Shown: positions 1 to 9,505, numbered from the stretch's first letter. The stretch is DNA of 64,000 bases from Streptococcus mitis SK564 (GCF_000148525.1 NZ_AEDU01000022.1:1-64000), one strand, 5' to 3'. Notes: generated from the sequence alone by a model not told the origin. A program made the numbers and translations.

Positions 1-4
1 TTAT

Positions 5-78
5 TCCGCCATAGCTCAGTTGGTAGTAGCGCATGACTGTTAATCATGATGTCGTAGGTTCGAGTCCTACTGGCGGAG
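5..78 (+). tRNA. tRNA-Asn (anticodon GTT)
   Basis: Cloverleaf with acceptor stem TCCGCCA/TGGCGGA, D-loop AGCTCAGTTGGTAG, anticodon GTT in CTGTTAAT and T-arm GGTTCGAGTCC. It probably closes an rRNA/tRNA cluster lying to the left of the window, as remembered for pneumococcus upstream of comW. CCA is not encoded. Confidence 0.95.
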
Positions 79-165
79 TAGTTAGTTAAAGGAGGTATCA
101 GCCTCTTTTTTATTATGTAATTAATAATCTAGGCTTTTTTCAACTGTAGTGGGTTGAAGAAAAGG

Positions 166-537
166 CTAAGATCGAGAAAGGACACATTTCGTCCTTTCTT
201 TTTTGATATTCAGAGCGATAAAAATCCTTTTTTTGAAGTTTTCAAAGTTCCGAAATCCAAAGGCATTTCGCTTGATAAGTTTAATGAGATTATTAGTCGC
301 TTCTAATTTGGCGTCGTAATATGAAGTCTCTTCAAAGCAGGTAGGAGTTGCATTTTGAACCACTTTATAAATAGGAGCTATAAACTCTCCCTCTACTTTT
401 CCTGAAACAATTGAAGTCCGCTCAAAACGCCGTCTGATAATATTTTCATAGACTTTCTCCTCTCTAGGAGCCCGTGCATCATAAGGACGATAGAGGTAGG
501 GGGCGATTCCCGTTTCGTCAATATAGTAGATTGGAAC
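166..537 (-). mobile_element. Fused IS remnants: IS630-type fragment joined in frame to ISL3/IS1167-type transposase C-terminus
   Basis: On the minus strand an open frame of about 124 codons has two parts. The upstream part reads YYIDETGIAPY then RRRFERTSIVSGKVEGEFIAP, which looks like the catalytic-core region of IS630-type (IS630-Spn1-like) transposases. The downstream part reads EATNNLIKLIKRNAFGFRNF then NFKKRIFIAL, typical of the C-terminus of ISL3-family (IS1167) transposases. The join lies near position 360 and keeps the frame. Neither part is complete, so no active transposase is expected. IS debris at this spot, between the rRNA cluster and comW, agrees with the pneumococcal layout as I remember it. 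Confidence 0.7.
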
Positions 538-540
538 TAG

Positions 541-875
541 AATAGTATGTTACAACTGCTAAAAATATTTCTAGAAATTAATTTGACTTTCCTAATCGAT
601 TTATTCATCTCTTATTTCAATTTACTAGATATGCATAGCTTTATTATAACATGCGCATTTTAAACTAAGCGACTATACAAAATTAAGCATACCATCAGCT
701 ATTATAGATAATGCAAAATTACATAGATTTGAATATCTGATAATATGCGTTTTTCTTATTTTAAGATTTTTTCCTCAGTCTCTTTTAGTATTTAACGCAG
801 TCAATAAGGTTTTTATCAAAGTCTAATTTAGGTAGTAAATTTATTTCTATTCTGTCAACTTTTCCTATTTTTTCT
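541..875. other. AT-rich intergenic stretch with no supported gene
   Basis: I see no coding region here. The only notable element is TGATAATATGCGTTTTT at 738-754, which matches the right arm of the hairpins at 42068-42113 and 62281-62335, without a convincing left arm. Confidence 0.5.
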
Positions 876-947
876 CTTGTTGAGGTTGGTATTTTAACAA
901 TTCAGGAGTTATTAATGATTAATTAAAATTTTTTGTTAGAATAAGAT
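876..947 (+). promoter_or_regulatory. ComE-box promoter of comW
   Basis: Two 9-bp direct repeats, CTTGTTGAG (876-884) and ACAATTCAG (897-905), are separated by exactly 12 bp, the architecture of ComE binding sites (remembered consensus ACANTTCAG-N12-ACANTTGAG). A -10 candidate follows: TAGAAT at 937-942, 31 bp after the second repeat, or the overlapping TAAGAT at 942-947. The comAB promoter in this window shows 32 bp from box to -10. No good -35 exists, as expected for activator-dependent early competence promoters. Confidence 0.65.
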
Positions 948-967
948 CATAAAAAGTAAAGGAGTGT

Positions 968-1210
968 ATGCTTACGCTACAAAATATTTATGATCAGATG
1001 ACTGATTTCTATGACAGTATCGAAGAAGAGTATGCTACTTTCTTTGATAATAGTTGGGAATGGGAACATTTTCATTTTAAATTTTTGATTTATTATTTAG
1101 TTCGATATGGCATTGGGTGTCGTAGGGATTTTATCGTTTACCATTATCGTGTTGCTTATCGTTTGTATCTTGAAAAATTGATAATGAAACAAGGTTTTGT
1201 TGCTTGTTGA
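968..1210 (+). CDS. comW: ComW, competence regulator that stabilises and activates SigX
   Basis: 80-residue protein whose core (FHFKFLIYYLVRYGIGCRRD, then FIVYHYRVAYRLYLEKL) matches my memory of pneumococcal ComW, a small early competence protein. In S. pneumoniae ComW protects the alternative sigma factor SigX (ComX) from ClpEP-type proteolysis and helps it engage RNA polymerase. The start has AAAGGAG three bases upstream of the ATG, a tight but usable spacing. It sits between the IS debris and purA, the pneumococcal position. The ComE box just upstream fits its known early-gene regulation. The N-terminal 20 residues differ most from the pneumococcal version I remember, suggesting a relative rather than a standard pneumococcus. 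Confidence 0.9.
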   Translation: MLTLQNIYDQMTDFYDSIEEEYATFFDNSWEWEHFHFKFLIYYLVRYGIGCRRDFIVYHYRVAYRLYLEKLIMKQGFVAC

Positions 1211-1224
1211 GACAATGTGAGTTA

Positions 1225-1237
1225 ATTTCCGAACAAA
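1225..1237 (+). promoter_or_regulatory. PurR box candidate upstream of purA
   Basis: ATTTCCGAACAAA matches the streptococcal/lactococcal PurBox AWWWCCGAACWWT at all but the last base. A weaker partner, ATAGCCGAAATTT, lies at 1268-1280. The purA -10 is probably TATAAT at 1374-1379. Purine control of purA through PurR is an inference. Confidence 0.5.
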
Positions 1238-1371
1238 TTTAACTTTTTGTGGAAAAATAATAATAAATAGCCGAAATTTTTTCTAAATCATTTTTTAATA
1301 GTTGGAAATAGCAAATCTTTCTATTGTTTCTTCTTGATAAAAAGGAGATTTTTTCTTATAATAAATTGTAA

Positions 1372-2727
<1,356 letters not shown>

Positions 2728-2846
2728 GAGATTTTTAAGATTTGTTTAAGATAGGTCGGGTATACTATAGACAGTTACAAGAAGACCTCCTAACTTGTTG
2801 TAACAAATATCCTAAACTTTTCTTTTTCATAATAATCTCCCTATAA

Positions 2847-2872
2847 AGTCACCGCATTCGGTGGCTTTTTTT
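2847..2872 (+). terminator. Terminator between purA and tadA
   Basis: Stem AGTCACCG / CGGTGGCT with loop CATT followed by a run of seven T. Confidence 0.8.
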
Positions 2873-2926
2873 GTATTGGGATTCATGATATAATAATAAA
2901 ATCGACAAGTAGTAAAAGGGAAATTG

Positions 2927-3394
2927 ATGAATTATACAGTTGAAGAAAAAGAAGTCTTTATGAGGGAAGCTTTGAGAGAGGCTGAGATTGCTCTTGAACA
3001 CGATGAAATTCCAATTGGTTGTGTGATTGTCAAAGATGGCAAAATCATTGGTCGCGGGCATAATGCGCGTGAAGAGTTGCAACGAGCGGTTATGCATGCG
3101 GAGATTATGGCCATAGAGAATGCGAATCTGAGAGAGGAGAGTTGGCGCTTGCTGGATTGCACGCTTTTTGTGACTATTGAGCCGTGTGTCATGTGTAGTG
3201 GTGCGATTGGACTCGCCCGTATTCCAAACGTGGTCTATGGGGCTAAAAACCAGAAATTTGGCGCTGCTGGGAGTTTGTACGATATCTTGACAGATGAGCG
3301 TCTCAATCATCGTGTGGAGGTTGAAACGGGAATTTTGGAAGATGAATGCGCAGCTATTATGCAGGACTTTTTTAGAAATAGACGGAAAAAATAA
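2927..3394 (+). CDS. tadA: tRNA-specific adenosine deaminase TadA
   Basis: 155-residue zinc-dependent deaminase that converts the wobble adenosine of tRNA-Arg(ACG) to inosine. The zinc site is visible as HAE (residues 57-59, with the proton-shuttle Glu59) and PCVMC (86-90). The C-terminal FGAAGS and F-F-R-R-K-K tail are usual for TadA rather than cytidine deaminases. The ATG at 2927 follows AAAAGGG; a TTG directly before it (2924) is in frame but unlikely. It is flanked by terminators or promoters on both sides, so it appears monocistronic. Length is normal for the family. Confidence 0.95.
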   Translation: MNYTVEEKEVFMREALREAEIALEHDEIPIGCVIVKDGKIIGRGHNAREELQRAVMHAEIMAIENANLREESWRLLDCTLFVTIEPCVMCSGAIGLARIPNVVYGAKNQKFGAAGSLYDILTDERLNHRVEVETGILEDECAAIMQDFFRNRRKK

Positions 3395-3420
3395 TTTTGC
3401 TTTTAAAATGAATAGGAATG

Positions 3421-3429
3421 TGATATAAT
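3421..3429 (+). promoter_or_regulatory. Extended -10 promoter of the SRP RNA
   Basis: TGATATAAT is a perfect extended -10 element (TGN-TATAAT) placed about 7 bp before the inferred 5' end of the RNA. Confidence 0.65.
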
Positions 3430-3435
3430 TAACAG

Positions 3436-3516
3436 TGGAGCAACAGTTCTGCGTGAAGCGGGTCAGGGGAGGAATCCAGCAACCCTAAGCGATTTGAATT
3501 GTGTGCTCTTTTTTTC
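3436..3516 (+). ncRNA. ffs: Small bacterial SRP RNA (4.5S/scRNA type)
   Basis: The segment GGTCAGGGGAGGAATCCAGC then AACCCTAAGC is the conserved apical loop bound by Ffh. The ends GGAGCAACAGTT and AATTGTGTGCTC pair to close a single hairpin, followed by a T-run that ends transcription. About 80 nt fits the short SRP RNA. In the cell it joins Ffh to target membrane and secreted proteins. The location between tadA and dut is intergenic. Confidence 0.85.
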
Positions 3517-3524
3517 GTGCTTTT

Positions 3525-3532
3525 TCCGAATA
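3525..3532 (+). promoter_or_regulatory. SigX cin-box upstream of dut-radA
   Basis: TCCGAATA after a T-run matches the SigX (ComX) recognition octamer TACGAATA at 7 of 8 positions. I remember this operon, including radA, as belonging to the pneumococcal late competence regulon. The box lies about 50 bp before the dut start. Confidence 0.65.
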
Positions 3533-3577
3533 AATAAGATAGAATAATCTAGAATAAATGATAATAGAAAAGAGAAG

Positions 3578-4024
3578 ATGATGAAAATTCGTGGTTTTGA
3601 ATTGGTTTCTAGTTTTACAGATGAAAATTTATTGCCCAAGCGTGAGACAGCGCATGCGGCTGGTTACGACTTAAAGGTTGCTGTGCGTACGGTTATTGCG
3701 CCAGGAGAGATTGTATTGGTTCCGACAGGGGTTAAGGCTTATATGCAACCGACTGAGGTTCTTTACCTTTATGATCGTTCTTCAAACCCTCGTAAGAAGG
3801 GCTTGGTCTTGATTAACTCGGTTGGTGTCATTGATGGGGATTATTATGGAAATCCTGGAAATGAAGGGCATATTTTTGCGCAGATGAAGAATATCACAGA
3901 TCAAGAGGTTGTTCTTGAAGTTGGAGAACGTGTTGTCCAAGCTGTCTTTGCTCCTTTCTTAATTGCAGATGGAGATGCGGCAGACGGCGTGCGGACTGGT
4001 GGTTTTGGATCGACTGGGCACTAG
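3578..4024 (+). CDS. dut: dUTP diphosphatase (dUTPase)
   Basis: 148 residues, trimeric dUTPase type. It hydrolyses dUTP to dUMP, keeping uracil out of DNA and supplying thymidylate synthesis. The five family motifs are in order: AGYDLK, RSSNPRKKG, GVIDGDYYGN, the GERVVQAVFAPF region and the C-terminal glycine-rich GGFGSTGH that caps the active site. Two adjacent ATG codons (3578 and 3581) follow AAGAGAAG; either could be used. It heads an operon with the phosphatase and radA (1-bp gap, then short gap) behind a SigX cin-box, so expression probably rises during competence. Confidence 0.92.
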   Translation: MMKIRGFELVSSFTDENLLPKRETAHAAGYDLKVAVRTVIAPGEIVLVPTGVKAYMQPTEVLYLYDRSSNPRKKGLVLINSVGVIDGDYYGNPGNEGHIFAQMKNITDQEVVLEVGERVVQAVFAPFLIADGDAADGVRTGGFGSTGH

Positions 4025-4025
4025 A

Positions 4026-4541
4026 ATGAAGATTATCTTTGTACGTCATGGGGAGCCAGATTATCGTGAGGTAGAGGAGCGTTCTTATACGGGATTTGGG
4101 ATAGATTTGGCACCCTTGTCTGAGAAGGGACGGCAGCAAGCCCAGAAATTGAGCACCAATCCCTTGCTTCCTTCAGCTGAAATAATCGTATCTTCTGCAG
4201 TCACAAGAGCTTTAGAAACGGCTTCTTATGTAGTTTGTGCTACGGGACTTCCTTTGAGAGTGGAGCCATTATTGCATGAATGGCAGGTTTATGAAAGTGG
4301 CACAGATAATTTTGAAAAAGCTCGTACTATGTTTCTAGAAAATAAGGGGAAGTTACTTCCTAATAGTCCTATTCGATATGAGACAGCTGCGGAGATGAAG
4401 TCTCGTTTTCTAGAATGTATGTCTAAGTATCGAGAACATCAGACTGTGGTAGTTGTTGCTCATCGAATGCTCATGCGCCAATTTGTACCAGACGAGAAGA
4501 TTGATTTTTGCCAAGTGATTGAGTATGAGTTAGAGATATAG
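4026..4541 (+). CDS. Histidine phosphatase family protein
   Basis: 171 residues beginning [12 protein letters not shown], the RHG active-site motif of the phosphoglycerate mutase/histidine phosphatase superfamily; the second catalytic histidine is in [10 protein letters not shown] near residue 143. The substrate cannot be read from sequence. The start is the ATG immediately after the dut stop, and the same operon continues into radA. In pneumococcus this gene is carried along in the competence-induced dut-radA operon, so a housekeeping nucleotide or sugar-phosphate role is possible but unproven. Confidence 0.88.
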   Translation: MKIIFVRHGEPDYREVEERSYTGFGIDLAPLSEKGRQQAQKLSTNPLLPSAEIIVSSAVTRALETASYVVCATGLPLRVEPLLHEWQVYESGTDNFEKARTMFLENKGKLLPNSPIRYETAAEMKSRFLECMSKYREHQTVVVVAHRMLMRQFVPDEKIDFCQVIEYELEI

Positions 4542-4554
4542 AAAGAGGTTTATC

Positions 4555-5916
4555 ATCGCAAAGAAAAAAGCGACATTTGTATGTCAAAATTGTGGGTATA
4601 ATTCCCCTAAATATCTGGGACGATGCCCCAACTGTGGGTCTTGGTCTTCTTTTGTAGAAGAGGTTGAGGTTGCCGAGGTCAAGAATGCGCGTGTGTCCTT
4701 GACAGGTGAGAAAACCAAGCCCATGAAATTGGCTGAGGTGACTTCAATCAATGTCAATCGAACCAAGACGGAGATGGAGGAATTCAACCGTGTACTTGGA
4801 GGCGGAGTGGTACCAGGAAGTCTCGTTCTCATTGGTGGGGATCCTGGGATTGGGAAATCAACCCTTCTTTTACAAGTCTCAACCCAGTTGTCTCAAGTGG
4901 GGACAGTTCTCTATGTCAGTGGGGAGGAGTCTGCCCAGCAGATTAAGCTACGAGCAGAGCGCTTGGGAGATATTGATAGCGAGTTTTATCTCTATGCAGA
5001 GACCAATATGCAGAGTGTTCGAGCTGAGGTGGAGCGCATCCAGCCAGACTTCCTCATCATCGACTCTATACAGACGATTATGTCTCCTGAGATTTCAGGA
5101 GTTCAAGGCTCTGTTTCTCAAGTGCGGGAAGTAACAGCAGAGCTCATGCAGCTGGCTAAGACCAATAACATCGCCATCTTTATTGTTGGTCATGTGACCA
5201 AGGAAGGAACCTTAGCTGGTCCGCGTATGTTGGAACATATGGTGGATACGGTGCTTTACTTTGAAGGGGAACGTCACCATACCTTTCGTATCTTGAGAGC
5301 GGTCAAAAACCGTTTTGGTTCTACCAATGAAATTGGGATTTTTGAGATGCAGTCGGGCGGTTTGGTTGAGGTACTCAATCCGAGTCAAGTTTTCCTAGAA
5401 GAGCGTTTGGATGGAGCAACTGGTTCATCAATCGTTGTGACCATGGAAGGGACGCGTCCGATTTTGGCGGAGGTTCAGGCCTTGGTAACACCGACCATGT
5501 TTGGAAATGCCAAGCGTACTACGACAGGTCTTGACTTCAATCGCGCTAGCTTGATTATGGCTGTTTTGGGAAAACGGGCAGGTCTTCTCTTACAAAATCA
5601 GGATGCCTATCTCAAATCTGCTGGGGGTGTCAAATTGGATGAACCTGCGATAGACTTGGCCGTTGCGGTTGCTATTGCTTCGAGCTATAAAGACAAGCCA
5701 ACTAATCCTCAGGAATGTTTTGTAGGAGAACTTGGCTTGACTGGAGAGATTCGGCGCGTGAATCGTATTGAGCAACGTATTAATGAAGCTGCTAAACTTG
5801 GGTTTACTAAGATTTATGTACCTAAGAATTCCTTGACAGGAATCACTCCGCCCAAGGAAATACAGGTCATTGGGGTGACAACGATTCAGGAAGTTTTGAA
5901 AAAGGTCTTTGCATAA
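4555..5916 (+). CDS. radA: RadA, DNA branch-migration helicase
   Basis: 453 residues if translation begins at the non-canonical ATC at 4555. RadA is a RecA-like hexameric ATPase that extends recombination intermediates during transformation and repair. Order of parts: zinc finger with Cys10, 13, 24, 27; Walker [11 protein letters not shown] (94-103); RadA-specific KNRFG (about 251-255); C-terminal Lon-like domain. Without the first codons the zinc finger would be lost: the nearest normal start in frame is GTG at 4693, giving only 407 aa. GAAAGAGG (4541-4548) lies 6 bp before the ATC, and an in-frame TAG at 4531 rules out a longer start. ATC at 4552 is the alternative. Confidence 0.88.
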   Translation: MAKKKATFVCQNCGYNSPKYLGRCPNCGSWSSFVEEVEVAEVKNARVSLTGEKTKPMKLAEVTSINVNRTKTEMEEFNRVLGGGVVPGSLVLIGGDPGIGKSTLLLQVSTQLSQVGTVLYVSGEESAQQIKLRAERLGDIDSEFYLYAETNMQSVRAEVERIQPDFLIIDSIQTIMSPEISGVQGSVSQVREVTAELMQLAKTNNIAIFIVGHVTKEGTLAGPRMLEHMVDTVLYFEGERHHTFRILRAVKNRFGSTNEIGIFEMQSGGLVEVLNPSQVFLEERLDGATGSSIVVTMEGTRPILAEVQALVTPTMFGNAKRTTTGLDFNRASLIMAVLGKRAGLLLQNQDAYLKSAGGVKLDEPAIDLAVAVAIASSYKDKPTNPQECFVGELGLTGEIRRVNRIEQRINEAAKLGFTKIYVPKNSLTGITPPKEIQVIGVTTIQEVLKKVFA

Positions 5917-5920
5917 TCCG

Positions 5921-5948
5921 TGACAAATCCTCTTAAAAATGATAAGAT
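5921..5948 (+). promoter_or_regulatory. Promoter of the carbonic anhydrase gene
   Basis: TGACAA and TAAGAT with a 16-bp spacer, right after the radA stop. Confidence 0.4.
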
Positions 5949-5988
5949 AGGAGAAATATTTGACTATCAAATTTTCAAGGAGGGAATC

Positions 5989-6486
5989 GTGTCGTATTTT
6001 GAACAGTTTATGCAAGCCAATCAGGCTTATGTTGCCCTACATGGGCAGTTAAATCTGCCACTTAAACCCAAAACCAGAGTAGCTATTGTGACCTGTATGG
6101 ACTCACGTCTGCACGTTGCGCAAGCTCTAGGTTTGGCACTTGGGGATGCTCATATCTTGCGGAATGCAGGTGGCCGAGTGACTGAGGACATGATTCGTTC
6201 GCTAGTTATTTCCCAGCAACAAATGGGGACAAGAGAGATTGTGGTATTGCACCATACAGACTGTGGTGCTCAGACATTTGAAAATGGCTCTTTTCAGGAG
6301 TATTTGAAGGAAGAATTGGGTGTCGATGTGTCAGACCAGGACTTCTTGCCCTTCCAAGATATAGAGGAGAGTGTACGCGAGGATATGCAACTCCTTATCG
6401 AGTCTCCCCTAATACCAGACGATGTCATTATCTCTGGTGCTATTTACGATGTGGATACAGGAAGTATGACAGTAGTAGAATTGTAA
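5989..6486 (+). CDS. Beta-class carbonic anhydrase
   Basis: 165 residues. Zinc ligands are visible as Cys36 in CMDSR (C-x-D-x-R) and His89/Cys92 in HHTDC (H-x2-C), the beta-class pattern. The enzyme interconverts CO2 and bicarbonate, which streptococci need for carboxylations such as purine and pyrimidine synthesis. The GTG at 5989 is preceded by AAGGAGGGA at a good distance; the frame is open further back to a GTG at 5920, but those 23 residues include the promoter and are not conserved. Shorter than plant-type beta enzymes but normal for this streptococcal group. Confidence 0.9.
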   Translation: MSYFEQFMQANQAYVALHGQLNLPLKPKTRVAIVTCMDSRLHVAQALGLALGDAHILRNAGGRVTEDMIRSLVISQQQMGTREIVVLHHTDCGAQTFENGSFQEYLKEELGVDVSDQDFLPFQDIEESVREDMQLLIESPLIPDDVIISGAIYDVDTGSMTVVEL

Positions 6487-6510
6487 ATACTTCATTTAGA
6501 AAGAAAGTGT

Positions 6511-7326
6511 ATGAAGAAAAACAGTATTTTATTTATTTTTATTTTATTGCTATGTATTGGTTTGCAGTATGAAACCATCTACTATACGGACGGTTCGATG
6601 TCAGGTGCGGAATATGGACTAATGGGAGTTTCTATCTTTCTAGCTCTCTTTTACATGATTCCGGCTCTTTATTTCCTTTTCCGTATTGGGAAAAAATGGG
6701 AATTGCCAAAGAACGCCTTGATCTTGTCTTTATTGGGCGGGATGTTCCTTTCAGGCTGGCTATCTAGCTTTGCGAATACCTATATCCATGATTTGCTTGG
6801 CGTTCTTTTCCCAGATAGTGCATTTTTAAATGCCTTTGAAAGTGCGATTGTGGCTCCTTTGGTAGAAGAGCCCTTGAAATTGTTGCCACTTGTCTTTGTT
6901 TTAGCTTTGATTCCTGTGCGAAAATTAAAATCTTTGTTTTTACTAGGGATTGCTTCTGGTTTGGGATTCCAAATGATTGAGGATATTGGCTACATTCGTA
7001 CAGATTTGCCAGAGGGCTTTGATTTTACCATTTCAAGGATTTTGGAGCGTATCATCTCAGGAATTGCCTCTCACTGGACTTTTTCAGGTCTGGCTGTAGT
7101 GGGTGTTTACTTGCTTTACAGAGCTTATAAAGGACAGAAGGTTGGCAAGAAACAGGGACTTATTTTCCTAGGTTTAGCCTTGGGAACTCACTTCTTGTTT
7201 AATTCTCCTTTTGTAGAATTAGAGACAGAGTTGCCTTTAGCGATTCCAGTGGTTATGGCTATTACTCTCTATGGTTTTTATCAGGCTTATCGTTTTGTTG
7301 AGAAGAACGATGAGATAATGAATTAG
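6511..7326 (+). CDS. PrsW-like intramembrane metalloprotease family protein
   Basis: 271 residues with roughly seven or eight hydrophobic segments. Family motifs are present: VEEPLK (E-E-x-x-K) near residue 119, GLGFQMIEDIGYI near 150, SHWTFSG near 190 and THFLFNSP near 230, which together supply the glutamate and histidine metal ligands of PrsW/Rce1-like membrane proteases. Known PrsW cleaves an anti-sigma factor in Bacillus; no such partner lies nearby, so the substrate is unknown. It follows the carbonic anhydrase by 24 bp and ends before a strong terminator. Confidence 0.8.
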   Translation: MKKNSILFIFILLLCIGLQYETIYYTDGSMSGAEYGLMGVSIFLALFYMIPALYFLFRIGKKWELPKNALILSLLGGMFLSGWLSSFANTYIHDLLGVLFPDSAFLNAFESAIVAPLVEEPLKLLPLVFVLALIPVRKLKSLFLLGIASGLGFQMIEDIGYIRTDLPEGFDFTISRILERIISGIASHWTFSGLAVVGVYLLYRAYKGQKVGKKQGLIFLGLALGTHFLFNSPFVELETELPLAIPVVMAITLYGFYQAYRFVEKNDEIMN

Positions 7327-7349
7327 AATATTTTTCAAAAGAATGATGC

Positions 7350-7379
7350 AAGGGTACAAATATGGTGCCCTTCTTTTAT
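7350..7379 (+). terminator. Terminator after the PrsW-like gene
   Basis: AAGGGTAC / GTGCCCTT stem with a T-rich tail. Confidence 0.75.
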
Positions 7380-7385
7380 TTTTGA

Positions 7386-7414
7386 TTGAAAAATAGTGTA
7401 AAAAGCGCTACAAT
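7386..7414 (+). promoter_or_regulatory. Promoter of prs
   Basis: TTGAAA and TACAAT with 17-bp spacing, about 57 bp before the prs start. Confidence 0.65.
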
Positions 7415-7470
7415 GGTATATGGAAAATCTTGTGAAAAGCACAAGTGATACATATATACCGGAGGAAATC

Positions 7471-8439
7471 ATGTCTTTTTCTGATTTAAAGCTGTTTGCC
7501 CTTTCTTCTAATAAAGAATTGGCAGAACGTGTGGCGCAGGAGATTGGGATAGAGTTGGGGAAATCAAGTGTTCGCCAATTTTCAGATGGAGAGATTCAGG
7601 TCAACATCGAAGAATCAATCCGTGGGAAACACGTCTTTATCCTACAATCAACTAGCTCGCCTGTAAATGACAATCTGCTTGAAATTTTGATTATGGTGGA
7701 TGCTTTGAAGCGTGCGAGTGCAGAATCTGTCAATGTTGTCATGCCTTACTATGGGTATGCACGTCAGGATAGAAAGGCGAGAGCGCGTGAGCCAATCACT
7801 TCAAAACTTGTAGCAAATATGCTTGAAGTAGCTGGAGTGGATCGTTTATTGACCATCGACTTGCATGCTGCGCAGATTCAAGGATTCTTTGATATTCCTG
7901 TGGATCATTTGATGGGAGCCCCTCTGATTGCGGATTATTTTGAGCGTCGTGGCATGGTTGGTTCTGACTATGTGGTTGTCAGCCCAGACCATGGAGGGGT
8001 GACTCGTGCTCGTAAGTTGGCAGAATTTTTGAAAACATCTATCGCTATCATTGACAAACGTCGTAGCGTTGATAAGATGAATACTAGTGAAGTCATGAAC
8101 ATCATCGGTAAGGTAGAAGGCAAGACTTGTATCTTGATTGATGATATGATTGATACTGCTGGAACTATTTGTCACGCGGCAGATGCCCTGGCAGAAGCTG
8201 GTGCTGTTGAAGTCTATGCAAGCTGTACGCACCCAGTTCTTTCTGGTCCTGCTATGGACAATATCCAAAATTCAGCTATTAAGAAATTGGTTGTTTTGGA
8301 TACCATCTATCTGCCAGAAGAGCGTTTGATTGATAAAATTGAGCAGATTTCAATCGCTCATCTCCTAGGGGATGCTATCGTTCGTATCCATGAAAAACGC
8401 CCACTTTCTCCACTTTTCAGTATTGAGAAAAAGATTTAA
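7471..8439 (+). CDS. prs: Ribose-phosphate pyrophosphokinase (PRPP synthetase)
   Basis: 322 residues. Makes PRPP from ribose-5-phosphate and ATP, the starting compound for the pur operon found later in the window. Family motifs: [21 protein letters not shown] (ATP/flexible loop), [17 protein letters not shown], the PRPP loop DDMIDTAGT around residues 222-230 and [10 protein letters not shown]. The ATG at 7471 has GGAGG at a good distance; the frame extends 17 codons further up through the leader but those residues are not conserved. Followed by a clear terminator. Confidence 0.95.
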   Translation: MSFSDLKLFALSSNKELAERVAQEIGIELGKSSVRQFSDGEIQVNIEESIRGKHVFILQSTSSPVNDNLLEILIMVDALKRASAESVNVVMPYYGYARQDRKARAREPITSKLVANMLEVAGVDRLLTIDLHAAQIQGFFDIPVDHLMGAPLIADYFERRGMVGSDYVVVSPDHGGVTRARKLAEFLKTSIAIIDKRRSVDKMNTSEVMNIIGKVEGKTCILIDDMIDTAGTICHAADALAEAGAVEVYASCTHPVLSGPAMDNIQNSAIKKLVVLDTIYLPEERLIDKIEQISIAHLLGDAIVRIHEKRPLSPLFSIEKKI

Positions 8440-8447
8440 TGACCAAG

Positions 8448-8473
8448 CCTGAGATGATTCTCAGGTTTTTTTC
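8448..8473 (+). terminator. Terminator after prs
   Basis: CCTGAGA-TGAT-TCTCAGG perfect stem followed by seven T. Confidence 0.9.
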
Positions 8474-8481
8474 ATCTCTTT

Positions 8482-8542
8482 TCCGAATAAATAGATAGTA
8501 GCAGTGAATCTAGTAAACCTAGATTTAAAACTGTGGTATAAT
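8482..8542 (+). promoter_or_regulatory. cin-box plus extended -10 promoter of rpn copy A
   Basis: TCCGAATA (8482-8489) matches the SigX box at 7 of 8 positions and is identical to the box before dut. A separate vegetative promoter, TGGTATAAT (8534-8542, extended -10), follows an inverted repeat AATCTAG-TAAAC-CTAGATT. The gene may thus be both basally expressed and raised in competence. Confidence 0.55.
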
Positions 8543-8557
8543 AAAAGGAGGAAAAGG

Positions 8558-9505
8558 ATGATTCTCAGACATCCGGGCATCAGCCCAACCAATGATTTGG
8601 TTGCTAAGAAGATTTTTAGCAATCCAGAAATCACTTGTCAATTTATTCGCGATATGTTGGACTTACCAGCCAAAAATGTAACTATTTTGGAGGGGAGCAA
8701 TATTCATGTCTTGCCTTCCCTGCCGTACTCAGCCCAGGATTTCTATACCAGTATAGACGTCTTGGCAGAGTTAGACAATGGGACACAAGTAATTATTGAG
8801 ATTCAGGTGCATCATCAGAATTTTTTCATCAATCGCCTGTGGGCTTACCTGTGCAGTCAGGTCAATCAAAATCTAGAAAAAATTCGTCAGCGAGAAGGTG
8901 ATACACACCAGAGTTACAAGCATATTGCACCTGTTTACGCAATCGCTATTGTGGCTAGTAATTACTTTCAGGATGATCAAGCTTTTCATAGTTTTAGCAT
9001 GCGAGAGGATACGACAGGTGAGGTCTTAACTATCACAAATAATGAACAGGAACATCATCTAGTCAAGATGGCATTCTTGGAACTAAAAAAATACAGAGAA
9101 ACCAGTAAAGACGAGGTTCGCAAGCCGTGGTTGGAGTTTTTCGGGAATAAACCATTTACCCAAGAACCAGAGCGAGCCATCAGCCAAGCAGACCAACTGC
9201 TGGACTACAAGAGCTGGTCCGAGGAGGACAGGAAAATGTTTAGTCAACTACGTATGCGCGAGGAACAAGCTTTGTTAGCACAGGACTATGCCTTGGAACA
9301 AGCTGAGGAGAAAGGTTTAGAGCGTGGACGAGCAGAGGGAATTGAACAAGGTTTAGAACAGGGACTGGAGCGTGGTCGAACTGAGGGGATTGAACGAGGA
9401 AAACTCTTTGCTTTCTTGGACATGGTTCGCCAACATGCTCTAACTTCCGAATTCGCGAGTGAACAATTGGGTATGTCAGTAGCGGAGTTTGAAGCGCTGT
9501 TATAA
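8558..9505 (+). CDS. Rpn family recombination-promoting nuclease (full-length copy A)
   Basis: 315 residues. The N-terminal two thirds is a PD-(D/E)XK nuclease domain of the transposase-like Rpn family, with candidate catalytic residues Asp67, Glu81 and Gln83 (ID...EIQ). The C-terminal third has a charged helical region with G-E-x-x-R-G type repeats (AEGIEQGLEQGLERG) and ends LGMSVAEFEALL. Rpn proteins are sequence-relaxed endonucleases; in E. coli a C-terminal product from an internal start is reported to restrain the nuclease and the pair gives phage defence. Here an internal Shine-Dalgarno and ATG are present (see the next entry). A nearly identical inverted copy lies at 14413-15303. The start at ATG 8558 has AAAGGAGG upstream. 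Confidence 0.88.
   Translation: MILRHPGISPTNDLVAKKIFSNPEITCQFIRDMLDLPAKNVTILEGSNIHVLPSLPYSAQDFYTSIDVLAELDNGTQVIIEIQVHHQNFFINRLWAYLCSQVNQNLEKIRQREGDTHQSYKHIAPVYAIAIVASNYFQDDQAFHSFSMREDTTGEVLTITNNEQEHHLVKMAFLELKKYRETSKDEVRKPWLEFFGNKPFTQEPERAISQADQLLDYKSWSEEDRKMFSQLRMREEQALLAQDYALEQAEEKGLERGRAEGIEQGLEQGLERGRTEGIERGKLFAFLDMVRQHALTSEFASEQLGMSVAEFEALL
9236..9505 (+). CDS. Putative internal-start C-terminal Rpn product (RpnS-like), copy A
   Basis: Inside rpn, GAGGAGG (9221-9227) stands 8 bp before an in-frame ATG, an almost ideal ribosome site, giving an 89-residue product starting MFSQLRMREEQALLAQDYAL. The same GAGGAGG-N8-ATG exists in all five other copies, including those that have lost the nuclease domain. 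By analogy to E. coli RpnA, where the small C-terminal form neutralises the large nuclease, this may be an antitoxin. Translation from this site is inferred, not shown. The GAGGAGG also encodes the Glu-Glu pair of the parent protein, so part of its conservation could be protein-driven. Confidence 0.5.
   Translation: MFSQLRMREEQALLAQDYALEQAEEKGLERGRAEGIEQGLEQGLERGRTEGIERGKLFAFLDMVRQHALTSEFASEQLGMSVAEFEALL

Noticed and set aside
3436-3516. T-box or riboswitch in front of dut
   Set aside because: The GGAGGAATCC-x-AGCAACCC core and pairing ends fit SRP RNA, and it has its own promoter and T-run terminator.
4693-5916. radA starting at GTG 4693 (407 aa)
   Set aside because: It would remove the zinc finger that is clearly encoded in the same frame just upstream.
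8504-8557. Longer rpn start (18 more codons)
   Set aside because: The extension covers the promoter and lacks a ribosome site; the ATG at 8558 has AAAGGAGG.
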